In this document: positions 17,102 through 27,648 of the stretch, one piece after another
Position numbering within the stretch: the stretch's first letter is position 1
Layout: every line of letters begins with the position of its first letter
Assembly: GCA_025464995.1 (NCBI GenBank)
Contig: JAODMO010000028.1
Coordinates: forward strand, 1 to 55,828
DNA length: 55,828 bases
Direction of reading: 5' to 3'
Source: Microbacteriaceae bacterium
Lineage (GTDB): Bacteria > Actinomycetota > Actinomycetes > Actinomycetales > Microbacteriaceae
The notes under the pieces: generated by a model
What the model was told of the DNA's origin: nothing
Database searches by the model: none
What the model saw: the letters and a program-made list of their open reading frames with translations, nothing else
Program-made: the position numbers and the translations under genes

Positions 17102-17935
17102 CTACTTGGCCACGGGGACGACGAGGCCGCCCCAGGTGTCGTTGATGTAGTCGGACGTCTCGTCTGAGGTGAGCAGCTCGTAGAGCTTTTCGACACGCGG
17201 GTCGTCTTTGAGCTTGTCCGTCGTCGCGAGCACGTTCACGTATGGGCTGTTGCCGCCCTCGATGAGGATGGCGTCGTCTGCCGTGAGACCGGCCGGGAGC
17301 GCGAAGGAGATGGTGACGAAGGCGGTGTCGACGTCGGGAACGGACTGCGCCAGCGTGGCGTTCTCGATCTCCACGAAGTCGAAGTCGTGGCTGTTCTCGG
17401 TGATGTCTCCGAGCGTCGTCGGCTCGTCCGTGGTCTCGATGAGACCCTCGGCCGCGAGGATCTTCAACGCGCGGCCCTCGTTGGTCGGGTCGTTCGGGAT
17501 GGCGATCTTGGCGCCGTCCTCGAGGTCGTCGAGGCTCTTCACCTTCTCACTGTAGAAGGCGGCGCTCGGCAGGTAGACGTCGCCCGCGCTCACGAGCGAG
17601 TCGCCCGCCGCGTCGTTGTAGGTCTTGAGGAATGTCGCGTTCTGGAAGAGGTTGGCGTCGGTCGAACCGTCGCTCACCGACAGGTTCGGGGTGTTGTAGT
17701 CGGTGAACGGCACGAACTCGATCGTGAGACCGGCGTCTTCGGCCAGGTTCTCCTTCACCCAGGTCAGGATGTCGCCGGCGGGCGTCTGCAGCGCGCCGAC
17801 CTTGATCGTTCCGAGGCTCTCGCCGTCGGACGACGCCGCCTCAGGCTCACTCGCGCACGCGGAGAGGCCGACGGCGAGGGCGGCGAGGGCAACGGCGGCA
17901 CCAGCACGGCGCGCGCTGCGGGAGATGGATCGCAT
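17102..17935 (-). CDS. metQ: Methionine ABC transporter substrate-binding lipoprotein
   Basis: 277-residue NLPA/MetQ lipoprotein that captures methionine outside the membrane for MetNI. The signal peptide ends in the lipobox LSAC (Cys at about 27). IKVGALQTPAGDIL, FVPFTDYNTPNLSVSDGSTDANLFQ, AIPNDPTNEGRALKIL and IEGGNSPYVNVLAT follow the family pattern. It is last in the metN-metI-metQ operon, 75 bases after metI. Confidence 0.93.
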   Translation of the reverse strand: MRSISRSARRAGAAVALAALAVGLSACASEPEAASSDGESLGTIKVGALQTPAGDILTWVKENLAEDAGLTIEFVPFTDYNTPNLSVSDGSTDANLFQNATFLKTYNDAAGDSLVSAGDVYLPSAAFYSEKVKSLDDLEDGAKIAIPNDPTNEGRALKILAAEGLIETTDEPTTLGDITENSHDFDFVEIENATLAQSVPDVDTAFVTISFALPAGLTADDAILIEGGNSPYVNVLATTDKLKDDPRVEKLYELLTSDETSDYINDTWGGLVVPVAK

Positions 17936-18010
17936 GGGTTCTCTTCTCTTGTTGTGGGTGTTGCTGATGGTGGCCGTGATGCCTGACCTCGGCCACGGGG
18001 TCTGGGGCGG

Positions 18011-18778
18011 CTAGTTGACGCGGGGGGCCGCGGAGGGCTCGATGCGAGCGGTGACCGCGGCGTGCGTCTCGTCGGTCGCGGTGCGAGACAGGCGCTTCGC
18101 GAAGTGGGTCGCAACGGCCGCGAGAGACTGCACGATGATGAAGATGATGATGATGACGGCCACGATGTGGATAGTCGAATAGCGCTGGTAGCCGTAACGG
18201 AACGCCACATCCCCGAGCCCGCCGCCCGCGACGGTTCCGACCATGGCCGAGAAGTTGATGATGGATGTGACGGTCGTGGCGAGCCCGAGCAAGATGCTGG
18301 GCAGCGCCTCGGGCACGAGCACCTTGCGCACGATCTGCCAGCGTGTAGCGCCGAGCGAGTTCGCCGCCTCCGTGAGCCCTGGGTCGATCTCCTTGAGCGC
18401 GATCTCCACCATCCGCGCGAAGAAGGGGATTGCGACGAGCGAGAGCGGCACGATGGCGGCGGTCGACCCGATGAAGGTACCGACGACGATCCGGGTGAAC
18501 GGGATCACGGCGATCATGAGGATGATGAACGGGATGGAGCGGCCCAGGTTCACGATGAAGTCGAGCACGCGGTTGACGACGCGTCCCAGCATCCGCGAAC
18601 CGAAGAGGTTCTCGAAGAGCCCGCCTCGCTCGGTGCCGACGAGAAGGACGCCGAGCGGGAGTCCGATGACGATGGTGACGACGAGCGAGATGGACACCAT
18701 GTAGAGGGTCTGTCCGGTGCCGAGCAGCAGCACATCGACGAGGTCTCTCCAGAACTTGGGATCGCTGGTGTCGTTCAT
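18011..18778 (-). CDS. metI: Methionine ABC transporter permease
   Basis: 255-residue inner-membrane permease with about 5-6 helices. The EAA loop is AANSLGATRWQIVRKVLVPEALPS (here A-A-N-S-L-G-A then W-Q-I-V-R), about residues 135-160, which contacts MetN. SMVGTVAGGGLGDVAFRYGYQRY-like residues near the C-terminus (MVGTVAGGGLGDVAFRYG) are typical of MetI. Its start overlaps the metN stop by 4 bases, showing translational coupling. Confidence 0.93.
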   Translation of the reverse strand: MNDTSDPKFWRDLVDVLLLGTGQTLYMVSISLVVTIVIGLPLGVLLVGTERGGLFENLFGSRMLGRVVNRVLDFIVNLGRSIPFIILMIAVIPFTRIVVGTFIGSTAAIVPLSLVAIPFFARMVEIALKEIDPGLTEAANSLGATRWQIVRKVLVPEALPSILLGLATTVTSIINFSAMVGTVAGGGLGDVAFRYGYQRYSTIHIVAVIIIIFIIVQSLAAVATHFAKRLSRTATDETHAAVTARIEPSAAPRVN

Positions 18779-19770
18779 GCCGATTCTCCCCGCACGATCT
18801 CGACGAGCAAGCCGCGTGCTCGCAGGTCGGCGATGGCCGCCCGGTTGGTCTCGGCCGAGCCGGGCAGGCCGAGGCGTGTGCGGCCCGCCTGGTTGCCGGC
18901 GATGGTCTCGATGGTCGCGCCGAGGATGCTCACGTCGATGGCGTGGTCACGGGCGAGCTGCGCGATGACGGGCCGGTCGGCGAGCCCACCGCTGAAGGTG
19001 ATGTCGATGACGGTTCCCGCGGCGTCGGTCGGCAGGTCGCCGAGGGGGAACAACGCCCGCGCCAGACGAGATCCGGGCGTCGAGATGAGCTCGACGAGCC
19101 TGCCCTGCTCCACGATACGCCCGGCCTCGATGAGGGCCGCCGAGTCGCAGATGCTCTTGACCACGTCCATCTCGTGGGTGATGAGCAGCACCGTGAGTCC
19201 GAGCTCGCGGTTGATCGTTCGCAGCAGCTCGAGGATAGATCGCGTGGTATCGGGGTCGAGAGCGCTCGTCGCCTCGTCGGAGAGAAGCACGCCAGGCCGG
19301 CCGGCGAGCGACCTCGCGATGCCGATGCGCTGCTTCTGGCCTCCGGAGAGCTGTGCAGGGTAGGCGCCCGCCTTGTCGGTGAGCCCGACCAGCTCCAGGA
19401 TCTCCCCCGCCCTGCGACGCCGTTCGGCGCCGTCGACGCCGATCACCTCGAGTGCGAGCTCGACATTTCCCTGCACCGTGCGGCTCGAGAGGAGGTTGAA
19501 GTGCTGGAAGATCATGCCGATGCGCTGTCGAGCGTGCCGGAGGTCGCGGTCGGCGAGGCTCGAGAGCTCGCGTCCGTCGACGGTGATGGTGCCCGCATCC
19601 GGTCGTTCGAGGAGATTGACGGTGCGGATGAGCGTGCTCTTGCCTGCACCGCTCTGCCCGACGACGCCGTAGATCTCGCCACGGCCGACTTCGAGGCTGA
19701 CGGTGTCAAGCGCCAGGGTGCGCGTCGCTCCGCTGCCGAAGGACTTGCTGACCCGCTCGATGGAAATCAT
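18775..19770 (-). CDS. metN: Methionine ABC transporter ATP-binding protein
   Basis: 331-residue ATPase of the methionine importer. Walker A is GQSGAGKST (about 38-46). LSGGQKQRIGIARSLA is the signature, Walker B is VLLSDEATSALD, and the H-loop is LLITHEMDVV. The C-terminal NIL/ACT-like domain (about 250-331, ITFSGGLADRPVIAQLA onward) is the regulatory methionine-binding domain of MetN. First gene of metNIQ. In the 145-base leader I see no S-box-like structure. Confidence 0.94.
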   Translation of the reverse strand: MISIERVSKSFGSGATRTLALDTVSLEVGRGEIYGVVGQSGAGKSTLIRTVNLLERPDAGTITVDGRELSSLADRDLRHARQRIGMIFQHFNLLSSRTVQGNVELALEVIGVDGAERRRRAGEILELVGLTDKAGAYPAQLSGGQKQRIGIARSLAGRPGVLLSDEATSALDPDTTRSILELLRTINRELGLTVLLITHEMDVVKSICDSAALIEAGRIVEQGRLVELISTPGSRLARALFPLGDLPTDAAGTVIDITFSGGLADRPVIAQLARDHAIDVSILGATIETIAGNQAGRTRLGLPGSAETNRAAIADLRARGLLVEIVRGESA

Positions 19771-19915
19771 GCTCTACCCGGCGTCGTGTTGAGGACTGGT
19801 GGATCGTCACGCGACACCGAGCGACGGAACATCAAGTATGACCTCGAGCCGCGGGGCGAATTGAATCGTGTTACCCCGCGTGTCCACGGGCGCAACCGTG
19901 AGACGTGAGCGAGCG

Positions 19916-20350
19916 CTATTCGGCCCTCTCGGTCACAGTCTCGTCGGCGCTTGCCTCGTCGCTTGCCTCTGTGCTCGGGTCATCCGTCGCCGGGGCGACG
20001 TCGAGGGCGACCGTCGGGCAGTCCTTCCAGAGGCGCTCGAGCGAATAGTACATGCGGTCTTCCTCGTGGAAGACGTGCACGACCACGTCACCGAAGTCGA
20101 GGAGGATCCATCGGCCCTCGGCACGACCCTCGCGACGGAGCGTCTTGGCGCCGGCCTCGAGCATCTTGTCTTCGATCTCGCTGGCGATGGCGACGACATT
20201 GCGCTCGTTGCGGCCGGTGGCGATGAGGAAGATGTCGGTCAGCGGCAGCGGACCCGACACGTCGAGCGCGACGAGATCCTCGGCCTGCTTGGAGTCGGCG
20301 GCGGCCGCCGCCACGTTCACGAGTTCGCGGGCGCGAGGAGATGCAGTCAC
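19916..20350 (-). CDS. rsfS: Ribosomal silencing factor RsfS
   Basis: 144-residue Iojap-family protein that binds uL14 and blocks joining of the ribosomal subunits when nutrients are short. DLVALDVSGPLPLTDIFLIATG (split: DLVALDVSGPLPLTD, IFLIATG), RREGRAEGRWILLDFGDVVVH and DRMYYSLERLWKDCP are the family core. The last 30 residues are an acidic, Glu/Asp/Ala-rich tail not found in most homologs. It is the last gene of the nadD block. Confidence 0.94.
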   Translation of the reverse strand: MTASPRARELVNVAAAAADSKQAEDLVALDVSGPLPLTDIFLIATGRNERNVVAIASEIEDKMLEAGAKTLRREGRAEGRWILLDFGDVVVHVFHEEDRMYYSLERLWKDCPTVALDVAPATDDPSTEASDEASADETVTERAE

Positions 20351-20402
20351 TGGGTCCTTTGGAGTGTGTGGGGAGGGGTGCGCATGGGGCTGATCAGCGC
20401 GT

Positions 20403-22325
20403 TTAGAAGAAATTGAAGGCGAGGCCCGCGACGAGCAGCGCCGCGGTTCCCACGGCGAGCACGCACGCGGTCACGAGGAGCACGTTGAGCATGCGGTTGC
20501 TCTGCTTGCGGCCGGTCTCGATGCCGCCGCGCGAAGCGGTGTGGCTGCTGACGGCGGAGATCGCGCGCACCGGCTGCGCGTCGGTGTTGGTGATCTCGTT
20601 GTCGTAGGCGTCGAAAAGGTGGTCGGCTTCGGGGTCGTCGTAGTGCCGCGAGTCGCGACCGGTCGCACCGACGCTGCCGGGCAGGTTGATGGTTCCGGTG
20701 ACCATGATCTCGCCCGTGGCGTTGAGAACGGAGGAGAAGTCGTCGCGCTGCGGGATCATCGGAAGAACGAGCGCGTTCGTCGTGGTCGCGACGTTTCCGC
20801 CGCCGACATCCCGACTCAGCGTGTTCTCGAGCGGCTGGTTCTCGTCGTCCATCTCCGCCTGACGAGACCAGTGGCCGACGGGGGGCGTGTAGCTGCCCGT
20901 GTCGGTCACCTCGCCCGGCGTCGATTCGCCGGCGGGCGGGGCGGTGGACTCCGCCGGGGGCGTCAGGAACGAGAACGGTGCGCTCAGGGTCGGGGCCGGT
21001 GTCGAGCCCGCGCGGGGCGCGTAGTCGGCGTCGTTCGTCGTTTCGGCCGGGCTTTCGTGGGCGACGGATGCGGCGGAGTCAGGGGTTGCCGCGGTGTGCG
21101 AGTCGCCGGTGGCGACCCCCATCCCCGTTGTCTCGGCGTCTGGCGTTGTCTCGGCGTCTGGCTCGTGGGGCAGCTGATGGGCGTCTGGCTGGTCGATCGT
21201 GGTCTCGCCCGTGACGGAGTCGGAGGTCGTGGTCTCCGTGACGGGGAGCGAATCCGCGTCCGCCTCATTCGCGGGCACGGCCTCGTGGGCGGTGCGCGCG
21301 GCGTAGCCGGGAGCGAGTGCGACAGGGAACGACGGGAAGGAGCGCTCGGCCGGGCTGTCTCCGCCTCGCGAACCGCGGGTCAGGGCCTCGAACTCGGCCA
21401 TGGCATCGGAGAGCGGTGTGTGTACCTCGGGAGCCGGCTCGACGAGCGCAGGGATGCCGCGCGAATCGGCGGCCGGCGCTTCTGCCTCGGGAGCGGCTGG
21501 CGCCTCGGACGACGTCGCGGCCGCTTCGGCCTCGGCGCGCGCACGCATGAGACGCCACTCGCGACGGCTCAGGATGCGCTCGGTGGCGGACTCGGCCGGG
21601 GCGGACTCGACATCGGACGCCTCCTCGACCGCTGTCTCGGGCACAGCCTCGGCGGCGTGCTCCGGCGCGGCGTCGGGAGCCACATCCGACTTGTCATCAT
21701 CGGAAGACTGGACATCGGCGGAATCGGGGACCGTCAGATCGGCGAAGAGGGAGTCGAACGAGGGGCGGTCGGAACCGGAGTCGTCGTGCTCGACGTCTGC
21801 CGGCGCCTCGGCGCGCTGGACTCGTCGCGAGGATCCGGCCGGTCGACCCTGCGTCTGGTACTCGAGCGGCGCAGAATCGGCGATCGGAGCCCAGTCACTT
21901 GAAGACTGCGACTCGGCCTCGGCCGCCCCGAACTCGGGGCTGAAGTCGCGGAGGCGGAACCCAGGGTGCCCGGCATCGTCGCTCGTCGCCTCCACCTGGT
22001 CGGCGAACGGGAAGGATGTCGGGACGGCGGAATCGGTCACGTGCGCGTCGTCCGGGGCGGAATCGCCGGGCCGCGACTCGTCGTCGTTCGAAGCCTCAGC
22101 AGGGTCGGCGTCGTGCTGCCGCGTGTCTCGCTCGTCGCCGTCTGCCGCGACCTCGACCTCGATCAGGGTCGCGGGGGCCTCGGCGCGCTGCGCGCGGCGA
22201 CCGGAGGGCGCCGGACGGCTGGCCTCGGCGGATTCGTCGACGGTGTCCGTCTCGGCATGCCCAGAGAGCTGCTGTTCACGGAGAGCGCGCCTCGACTGCG
22301 GCGGCTGATCCTGAAAGGTGGTCAT
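20403..22325 (-). CDS. Large disordered protein with C-terminal membrane anchor
   Basis: 640-residue protein of unknown function. Residues 1 to about 600 are rich in Ala, Asp, Glu, Ser, Thr and Pro and look disordered. One transmembrane helix closes the protein ([20 protein letters not shown], about 616-635), so the bulk lies in the cytoplasm if the tail is a tail anchor. Four basic motifs recur in the first 260 residues: [27 protein letters not shown] and [15 protein letters not shown]. The ATG at 22325 overlaps the nadD stop by 4 bases. In other actinobacteria this slot between nadD and rsfS often holds a LytR-CpsA-Psr protein; no such domain is visible here. Confidence 0.75.
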   Translation of the reverse strand: MTTFQDQPPQSRRALREQQLSGHAETDTVDESAEASRPAPSGRRAQRAEAPATLIEVEVAADGDERDTRQHDADPAEASNDDESRPGDSAPDDAHVTDSAVPTSFPFADQVEATSDDAGHPGFRLRDFSPEFGAAEAESQSSSDWAPIADSAPLEYQTQGRPAGSSRRVQRAEAPADVEHDDSGSDRPSFDSLFADLTVPDSADVQSSDDDKSDVAPDAAPEHAAEAVPETAVEEASDVESAPAESATERILSRREWRLMRARAEAEAAATSSEAPAAPEAEAPAADSRGIPALVEPAPEVHTPLSDAMAEFEALTRGSRGGDSPAERSFPSFPVALAPGYAARTAHEAVPANEADADSLPVTETTTSDSVTGETTIDQPDAHQLPHEPDAETTPDAETTGMGVATGDSHTAATPDSAASVAHESPAETTNDADYAPRAGSTPAPTLSAPFSFLTPPAESTAPPAGESTPGEVTDTGSYTPPVGHWSRQAEMDDENQPLENTLSRDVGGGNVATTTNALVLPMIPQRDDFSSVLNATGEIMVTGTINLPGSVGATGRDSRHYDDPEADHLFDAYDNEITNTDAQPVRAISAVSSHTASRGGIETGRKQSNRMLNVLLVTACVLAVGTAALLVAGLAFNFF

Positions 22326-22930
22326 TGAATACTCCGATACAAGTGGTGCTTGGAGATGTATTGAACTACACCATCGGGAACCAAATACCAGACCGGAAAT
22401 CCCCGGCTCACCCGGCTTCTGCAATCTGTAGAGGAGATCGCTAGCGCCGGCACTTCCAACAAGCTTACGCCTTGCTCAGGCAAACCGGAAATGGTGAGGG
22501 GATGTCCCGGCCGAGTCACAGCTACAAAGTGAGCGAGCGGCCAGACCTGCTCGACGTCTTTCCACTCGAGGATCTGGGCGATGGCATCCGCCCCGCTGAT
22601 GAAGAAGATGTCGGCGTCCGGCCTGGCCGAATGGATGTCGCGCAGGGTGTCGATCGTGTAGGTGGGCCCGGAGCGGTCGATGTCGACGCGGCTGACGGTG
22701 AAGCGCGGGTTCGCTGCCGTCGCGATCACGGTCATGAGGTAGCGGTGCTCACCCTCGGTGACGACGCTGTCCGACTTCATCCACGGCATGCCCGTCGGAA
22801 CGAAGATCACCTCGTCGAGGTCGAACTTCTGCTGCACCTCGCTCGCGGCCACGAGGTGTCCGTTGTGGATCGGGTCGAACGTTCCACCCATCACCCCGAC
22901 ACGAGCGCGTCGCTGGGCTCCCTCGAGCAC
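22322..22930 (-). CDS. nadD: Nicotinate-nucleotide adenylyltransferase
   Basis: 202-residue enzyme that makes deamido-NAD from nicotinate mononucleotide and [22 protein letters not shown] (about 12-30) holds the nucleotidyltransferase GxFxPxHxGH motif. [33 protein letters not shown] (split: [16 protein letters not shown]) and [13 protein letters not shown], the ISSTxxR signature near 168-180, complete it. GTG start at 22930. Translationally coupled to the disordered membrane protein downstream. Confidence 0.95.
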   Translation of the reverse strand: MLEGAQRRARVGVMGGTFDPIHNGHLVAASEVQQKFDLDEVIFVPTGMPWMKSDSVVTEGEHRYLMTVIATAANPRFTVSRVDIDRSGPTYTIDTLRDIHSARPDADIFFISGADAIAQILEWKDVEQVWPLAHFVAVTRPGHPLTISGLPEQGVSLLEVPALAISSTDCRSRVSRGFPVWYLVPDGVVQYISKHHLYRSIQ

Positions 22931-22939
22931 GCGCGGCGC

Positions 22940-23137
22940 CTAGTGGCCCGGCGTGTGGTGGTCGCTGTGGGCGTTGACGTTGTCGCCCTGGCGATTCGCG
23001 ACGTCACGGTAGCTCCACACGACCACGCCGAGGGCGACGAACGCGGCGACGGCGATGGCCGCGTAGCCGAAGGGGCTCATGGGCAGCGCGTGCGAGTCTT
23101 CTGCGACGGCGGTAATCAGGCTGGTGATCAGCGACAT
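22940..23137 (-). CDS. Small single-pass membrane protein
   Basis: 65 residues with one central helix (FGYAAIAVAAFVALGVVVW, about 24-42) and a short His/Asn-rich tail (NAHSDHHTPGH). The start at 23137 was chosen because GGAG lies 6 bases upstream; an ATG 12 bases earlier would overlap that site. It sits between proA and nadD, 9 bases before the nadD start, and probably belongs to their transcript. Function unknown. Confidence 0.7.
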   Translation of the reverse strand: MSLITSLITAVAEDSHALPMSPFGYAAIAVAAFVALGVVVWSYRDVANRQGDNVNAHSDHHTPGH

Positions 23138-23211
23138 GTGGTTCTCCATTCAGGCCAGTGAACAGCTTAGCCGCGCTCGATGGCAACCGCGGTCACGACT
23201 CAGGCGCGCAC

Positions 23212-24510
23212 TCAGGCCCGCACCTGTCCGGTACCGCGGACGATCCACTTCGTGCTGGTGAGCTCGCCGAGCCCCATCGGGCCACGTGCGTGCAGCTTCT
23301 GTGTTGAGATGCCGACCTCCGCACCGAAGCCGAACTCGCCGCCGTCGGTGAAGCGGGTCGAGGCGTTCACCATGACGACGGCCGAGTCGACCTCGGCGAG
23401 GAATCGCTCGGCGTTCGCGAGGTCGTTCGTGATGATCGACTCGGTGTGGTGGGTCGAATAGGTGCGGATGTGACGCATCGCGGCATCGAGATCGTCGACT
23501 ACCCGCACCGCGAGATCGAGCGACATGTACTCCGTCGCCCAGTCGAGCTCCGTCGCGGGCACAACGTCGGCGACGATGGCGCTGGCACGCTCGTCGGCGT
23601 GGATGGTCACACCGGAGGCGCGCAAGCGGGCGATCACGGGAGGAAGCAGGCGGTCGGCGGATGACGCGTGCACGAGCAGCGTCTCGAGGGCGTTGCACAC
23701 GCTCGGCCGTTGCACCTTCGCGTTGTGCACGATCTCGACGGCCATCCCCTCGTCCGCCGACTCGTCGAGGTATACATGCACGACGCCGGCCCCGGTCTCG
23801 ATGACGGGCACGGTCGACTCGGCGACGACGGCATCGATGAGGTCGGCACTGCCGCGCGGAATCAGCACGTCGACGTGACCACGGGAACGCATGAGCTGCC
23901 GCGCGCCGTCACGACCGAACTCGTCGATGGTCTGCACGGCCTCCCGGGGCAGCCCCGACGCCTCGAGCGCCGACTGGATCACGTCAACGAGCACGCGGTT
24001 GCTGTTGAGCGCCGCCGACCCGCCTCGCAGCACCACCGCGTTGCCGCTCTTGAGCGCGAGGGCGGCGATGTCTATCGTGACGTTCGGCCGCGCCTCATAG
24101 ATGGCGCCGATGACACCGAAGGGAACGCGAACCTGCGTGAGACCCACCCCGTTGGGCAGCGCGCTGCCGCGCACGACCTGCCCGACGGGATCGGTGAGCG
24201 CGACGATCTCGCGCACGGCTCCCGCGAGCGACAGGAGCCTCGCCTCGTCGAGGCGAAGGCGGTCTTGCAGCCCCGTCGACAGTCCGTTCTCCCGGCCCGC
24301 GTCGAGGTCGAGAGCGTTGGCCGCCACGATGCGCTCTGCATTCGCGACGACGGCGACGGCGACGGCCTCCAGCGCTGCGTTCTTCACGTCTGTCTTGGTG
24401 GTGGCGAGCACCACGGATGCCCGGCGCGCGGCCTCGAGCATGCTCACGAGCGCGGGGCTGTCTGCGGATGCTGCCTGCGGTTCGGCGACGACTGCGGTAT
24501 CGGTCATCAC
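23212..24510 (-). CDS. proA: Glutamate-5-semialdehyde dehydrogenase (gamma-glutamyl phosphate reductase)
   Basis: 432-residue NADPH-dependent enzyme of proline synthesis that reduces gamma-glutamyl phosphate. VRVPFGVIGAIYEARPNVT (about 120-138), GNAVVLRGGSAALNSN, LIPRGSADLIDAVV and NAKVQRPSVCNALETLLVH with the catalytic Cys (about 262-280) are family signatures. It follows proB by 38 bases on the same strand. Confidence 0.96.
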   Translation of the reverse strand: MMTDTAVVAEPQAASADSPALVSMLEAARRASVVLATTKTDVKNAALEAVAVAVVANAERIVAANALDLDAGRENGLSTGLQDRLRLDEARLLSLAGAVREIVALTDPVGQVVRGSALPNGVGLTQVRVPFGVIGAIYEARPNVTIDIAALALKSGNAVVLRGGSAALNSNRVLVDVIQSALEASGLPREAVQTIDEFGRDGARQLMRSRGHVDVLIPRGSADLIDAVVAESTVPVIETGAGVVHVYLDESADEGMAVEIVHNAKVQRPSVCNALETLLVHASSADRLLPPVIARLRASGVTIHADERASAIVADVVPATELDWATEYMSLDLAVRVVDDLDAAMRHIRTYSTHHTESIITNDLANAERFLAEVDSAVVMVNASTRFTDGGEFGFGAEVGISTQKLHARGPMGLGELTSTKWIVRGTGQVRA

Positions 24511-24548
24511 CCCAGTTTAGGGTCGGCGGGCGTGCGGCGCCCGGGGAG

Positions 24549-25373
24549 TCAGCGGACGCCCGGTGCCGCGGCGAACCACGTGCCGAGGTCGGCACCGTCG
24601 AGCGCGGCGCCGACCTGTCCGGTCTCGGCGAGGAGCACCGGGGTTCCGGATGCCGCGGCGAGACGCGCCGCGGCGACCTTCGTGCCCGCTCCCCCGGTGC
24701 CGACACCCGCTGCGCCAATGTCGCCGAACTCGACGCTCGCGAGATCGTCGTCGAACGCGACATTCGCGATCTTGACGGCGCCGGGTTCACGCGGCGGCCT
24801 CGTGTAGAGGGCGTCGATGTCGGAGAGCAGCACGAGCACGTCGGCCTGCACGAGCTGCGAGACGAGGGCCGCGAGCCGGTCGTTGTCGCCGAAACGGATC
24901 TCGTGGGTCGCGACCGTGTCGTTCTCGTTGACGATGGGAAGGATCCGCAAGTCGAGCAACCGCTCCATCGCGCGCTGTGCGTTGCCACGGTGCGTGGGGT
25001 TCTCGAGGTCGCCCGCGGTCAAGAGCACCTGCCCGGCGACGATGCGGAAGCGACGCAGGCTGTCCTGATAGCGGTAGATGAGCAGGTTCTGCCCGACCGC
25101 GGCGGCGGCCTGCTGCGTCGCGAGGTCGGTCGGCCTCGCGTCGAGGTTGAGAAACGGGATGCCCGTGGCGATGGCGCCCGACGACACGAGGATGACCTCG
25201 CAGCCGCGCGCGTGGGCAGCGGCCAGCGCGTCGACGAGCGGCGCGATCTGTCCGACGTTCTCACCGCTGATCGACGACGAGCCGACCTTCACCACGATGC
25301 GCCGCGCCGAGGGGATGTCGGCACGCGACGCGACGCGCCCCGGAACGGTCTGCTCGGCCGTCGTGTCAGTCAC
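24549..25373 (-). CDS. proB: Glutamate 5-kinase
   Basis: 274-residue kinase for the first step of proline synthesis. [14 protein letters not shown] (about 20-33) opens the amino-acid-kinase fold. [33 protein letters not shown] (split: [19 protein letters not shown]) and [17 protein letters not shown] are active-site loops. There is no C-terminal PUA domain, so this is the short form. The GTG start at 25373 has GGAGG 4 bases upstream and overlaps the end of obgE by 8 bases; the longer frame upstream is obgE sequence in another frame. Confidence 0.95.
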   Translation of the reverse strand: MTDTTAEQTVPGRVASRADIPSARRIVVKVGSSSISGENVGQIAPLVDALAAAHARGCEVILVSSGAIATGIPFLNLDARPTDLATQQAAAAVGQNLLIYRYQDSLRRFRIVAGQVLLTAGDLENPTHRGNAQRAMERLLDLRILPIVNENDTVATHEIRFGDNDRLAALVSQLVQADVLVLLSDIDALYTRPPREPGAVKIANVAFDDDLASVEFGDIGAAGVGTGGAGTKVAAARLAAASGTPVLLAETGQVGAALDGADLGTWFAAAPGVR

Positions 25374-26907
25374 GGTCCTCCGAAGACTCCCGCTCGATCG
25401 CGAAGCCCTCGTCGTCGTTCCAGACCCCGCCCGCGCGCTCGCGGTCGAGTTCGGCACGAGCGGCCGTCTTCGCGTCCATGCGCTCGAGGTAGTTGGCGCG
25501 ACGCGTCTTGCTCGTGAGGCGACGGCCCTCCTCGAGGCGGGGATCGGTGCCTCGAGGGCTCGACACGAGCTCGGCGGCGGAGGCCACCGTGGGCTCCCAG
25601 TCGAAGACGACGCCGCCCTCTGGGCCGATCATGACGGTGGAGCCCGGTACGGCGCCCGCCTTGAACAGCTCGGTCTCGACGCCGAGCTTGGCCAGGCGGT
25701 CGGCGAGGAAGCCGACGGCCTCGTCGTTGGTGAAGTCGGTCTGGTGCACCCAGCGCTCGGGCTTCGCACCGATGACGCGGTAGATGTTGCCGAACGAGCC
25801 ACCCTCGACCTTGATGACGAAGTCCACCTCGTTGACCGCACGCGGGCGGATGACGATGCGCGGCTTCGAGACCTCCTTCGCCTTCTCCACGCGGTCGGCC
25901 TCGACCAGCTCGGCGAGGGCGAACGACAGCTCACGCAGGCCCTGACGGGACACGGCGGAGACCTCGAACACGCGATACCCGCGGGCCTCGAGCTCGGGAC
26001 GCACCATCTCGGCGAGCTCCTTGCCCTCGGGCACGTCGGTCTTGTTGAGGGCGATGAACTGCGGGCGGTCGAGCAGCGGAACCTGGCCCTCGGGCACCGG
26101 GTACGCGGCGAGCTCGCCGAGGATGATGTCGAGGTCGGTGAGCGGGTCGCGTCCGGGATCGAGCGTTCCGCAGTCGAGCACGTGCAGCAGCGCAGAGCAG
26201 CGCTCGACGTGGCGGAGGAACTCGAGGCCGAGACCCTTGCCCTCGCTCGCACCCTCGATGAGCCCGGGCACGTCGGCGACGGTGTAGCGGGTCTCGCCCG
26301 ACTCGACGACGCCGAGGTTGGGGTGCAGGGTCGTGAAGGGGTAGTCGGCGATCTTGGGCTTGGCGGCCGACATCGCGGCGACGAGGCTCGACTTGCCGGC
26401 CGACGGATAGCCGACGAATGCGACATCCGCCACCACCTTGAGCTCGAGGCGCACGTCGCCCTCGAAACCGGGGGTGCCGAGGAGGGCGAAGCCGGGGGCC
26501 TTGCGCTTCGTGGAGGCGAGGGCCGCGTTGCCGAGCCCGCCCATCCCGCCGGGAGCGACGACGTGACGCATGCCGTGCTCGTTCATGTCGAGGATCTCGT
26601 TGCCGTCGACGTCCTTGACGACGGTTCCGACGGGCACGAGCAGTACGAGCTCTTCGCCCGAGGTGCCCGCCTTGTGGTCGCCCTGGCCCGGCTGACCGTG
26701 CTCCGACTTGCGGTGTGGAGAGCGGTGGTAGTTGAGAAGCGTCGTGGTCTGGACGTCGCTCACGAGGACGATGTCGCCACCGTTTCCACCGTTTCCGCCG
26801 TCGGGGCCCGCGAGGGGCTTGAACTTCTCGCGCTTCACCGACACGCAGCCGTTGCCGCCGTGCCCTGCGCGAAGGTGCAGGGTTACCTGGTCAACGAACG
26901 ATGCCAT
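25366..26907 (-). CDS. obgE: GTPase ObgE/CgtA
   Basis: 513-residue ribosome-associated GTPase. The glycine-rich Obg fold covers residues 1-158 ([36 protein letters not shown]). The G domain has [14 protein letters not shown] (P-loop, about 166-179), [18 protein letters not shown] (switch II) and NKTDVP. A C-terminal OCT domain follows at about 350-430, then an Arg/Glu-rich tail with [16 protein letters not shown]. It is separated from rpmA by a terminator and its own short leader containing a CAAGAC/GTCTTG hairpin (26923-26938). Confidence 0.96.
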   Translation of the reverse strand: MASFVDQVTLHLRAGHGGNGCVSVKREKFKPLAGPDGGNGGNGGDIVLVSDVQTTTLLNYHRSPHRKSEHGQPGQGDHKAGTSGEELVLLVPVGTVVKDVDGNEILDMNEHGMRHVVAPGGMGGLGNAALASTKRKAPGFALLGTPGFEGDVRLELKVVADVAFVGYPSAGKSSLVAAMSAAKPKIADYPFTTLHPNLGVVESGETRYTVADVPGLIEGASEGKGLGLEFLRHVERCSALLHVLDCGTLDPGRDPLTDLDIILGELAAYPVPEGQVPLLDRPQFIALNKTDVPEGKELAEMVRPELEARGYRVFEVSAVSRQGLRELSFALAELVEADRVEKAKEVSKPRIVIRPRAVNEVDFVIKVEGGSFGNIYRVIGAKPERWVHQTDFTNDEAVGFLADRLAKLGVETELFKAGAVPGSTVMIGPEGGVVFDWEPTVASAAELVSSPRGTDPRLEEGRRLTSKTRRANYLERMDAKTAARAELDRERAGGVWNDDEGFAIERESSEDRD

Positions 26908-26956
26908 GAGGACTTCCTAGATCAAGACTCTCGTCTTGGTAGATAAAACACGTAAA

Positions 26957-26976
26957 GGGCGAGCCGAAGCCCGCCC
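26957..26976 (-). terminator. Rho-independent terminator after rpmA
   Basis: GGGCGGGC and GCTCGCCC pair (one G-U) around a UUCG tetraloop on the minus strand, followed by TTT. It lies 26 bases after the rpmA stop and before obgE. Confidence 0.8.
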
Positions 26977-27001
26977 CTACGTTCAAGAGTTGTGAAGCTG
27001 A

Positions 27002-27256
27002 CTACGCAGCCACCACGATGTTGATGACCTTGCGGCCACCCTTCGCGCCGAACTCGACCGCACCGGCTGCGAGGGCGAACAGCGTGTCGTCGCCGCCACG
27101 GCCGACGTTGACGCCGGGGTGGAAGTGCGTGCCACGCTGGCGGACGATGATCTCGCCTGCGGAGACGACCTGGCCGCCGAAGCGCTTCACGCCGAGGCGC
27201 TGGGCGTTGGAGTCGCGGCCGTTACGGGAGGAGCTTGCGCCCTTTTTGTGTGCCAT
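27002..27256 (-). CDS. rpmA: 50S ribosomal protein L27
   Basis: 84-residue bL27. [27 protein letters not shown] and [20 protein letters not shown] (20 residues) are the family pattern. The N-terminus begins directly with the mature AHKKG sequence, so no Firmicutes-type cleaved extension is present. It is 14 bases after rplU and ends at the UUCG-loop terminator. Confidence 0.98.
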   Translation of the reverse strand: MAHKKGASSSRNGRDSNAQRLGVKRFGGQVVSAGEIIVRQRGTHFHPGVNVGRGGDDTLFALAAGAVEFGAKGGRKVINIVVAA

Positions 27257-27270
27257 GAGTAGTCAGCCCC

Positions 27271-27579
27271 TTAGTTGATGGAAGTGATCTTGATACGAGT
27301 CTGCTCCTGGCGGTGGCCCTGGCGCTTCTTGTATCCGGTCTTGTTCTTGAACTTCTGGATGACGATCTTCGGTCCGCGGAGGTCGTTCAGAACCTCGGCT
27401 ACAACCTTGACGTCCGCAAGCGCCTTAGCGTCATGCGTGATCTTGTCGCCATCAACGAGCAGCACCGGGGCGAGCTCGACATTGCCGTCTTTGTCAGCCT
27501 GGATGCGATCGAGGACGACGATTGTGCCGACCTCTACCTTTTCCTGCCGACCACCGGCGCGCACAACTGCGTAAACCAC
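27271..27579 (-). CDS. rplU: 50S ribosomal protein L21
   Basis: 102-residue bL21. [17 protein letters not shown] at the N-terminus and [19 protein letters not shown] at the C-terminus are typical. GTG start at 27579. It leads the rplU-rpmA operon, driven by the promoter at 27649-27678. Confidence 0.98.
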   Translation of the reverse strand: MVYAVVRAGGRQEKVEVGTIVVLDRIQADKDGNVELAPVLLVDGDKITHDAKALADVKVVAEVLNDLRGPKIVIQKFKNKTGYKKRQGHRQEQTRIKITSIN

Positions 27580-27648
27580 TTGGTAACCCTTACTTTCGGA
27601 AGCTTATGGCGATCTTCGCGGCCTCAGGCCAGCGCACACCAAGGGCCA

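Noticed and set aside
19771-19915. SAM riboswitch before metN
   Set aside because: I could not build the conserved S-box or SAM-IV core in the leader; only GC-rich sequence is seen.
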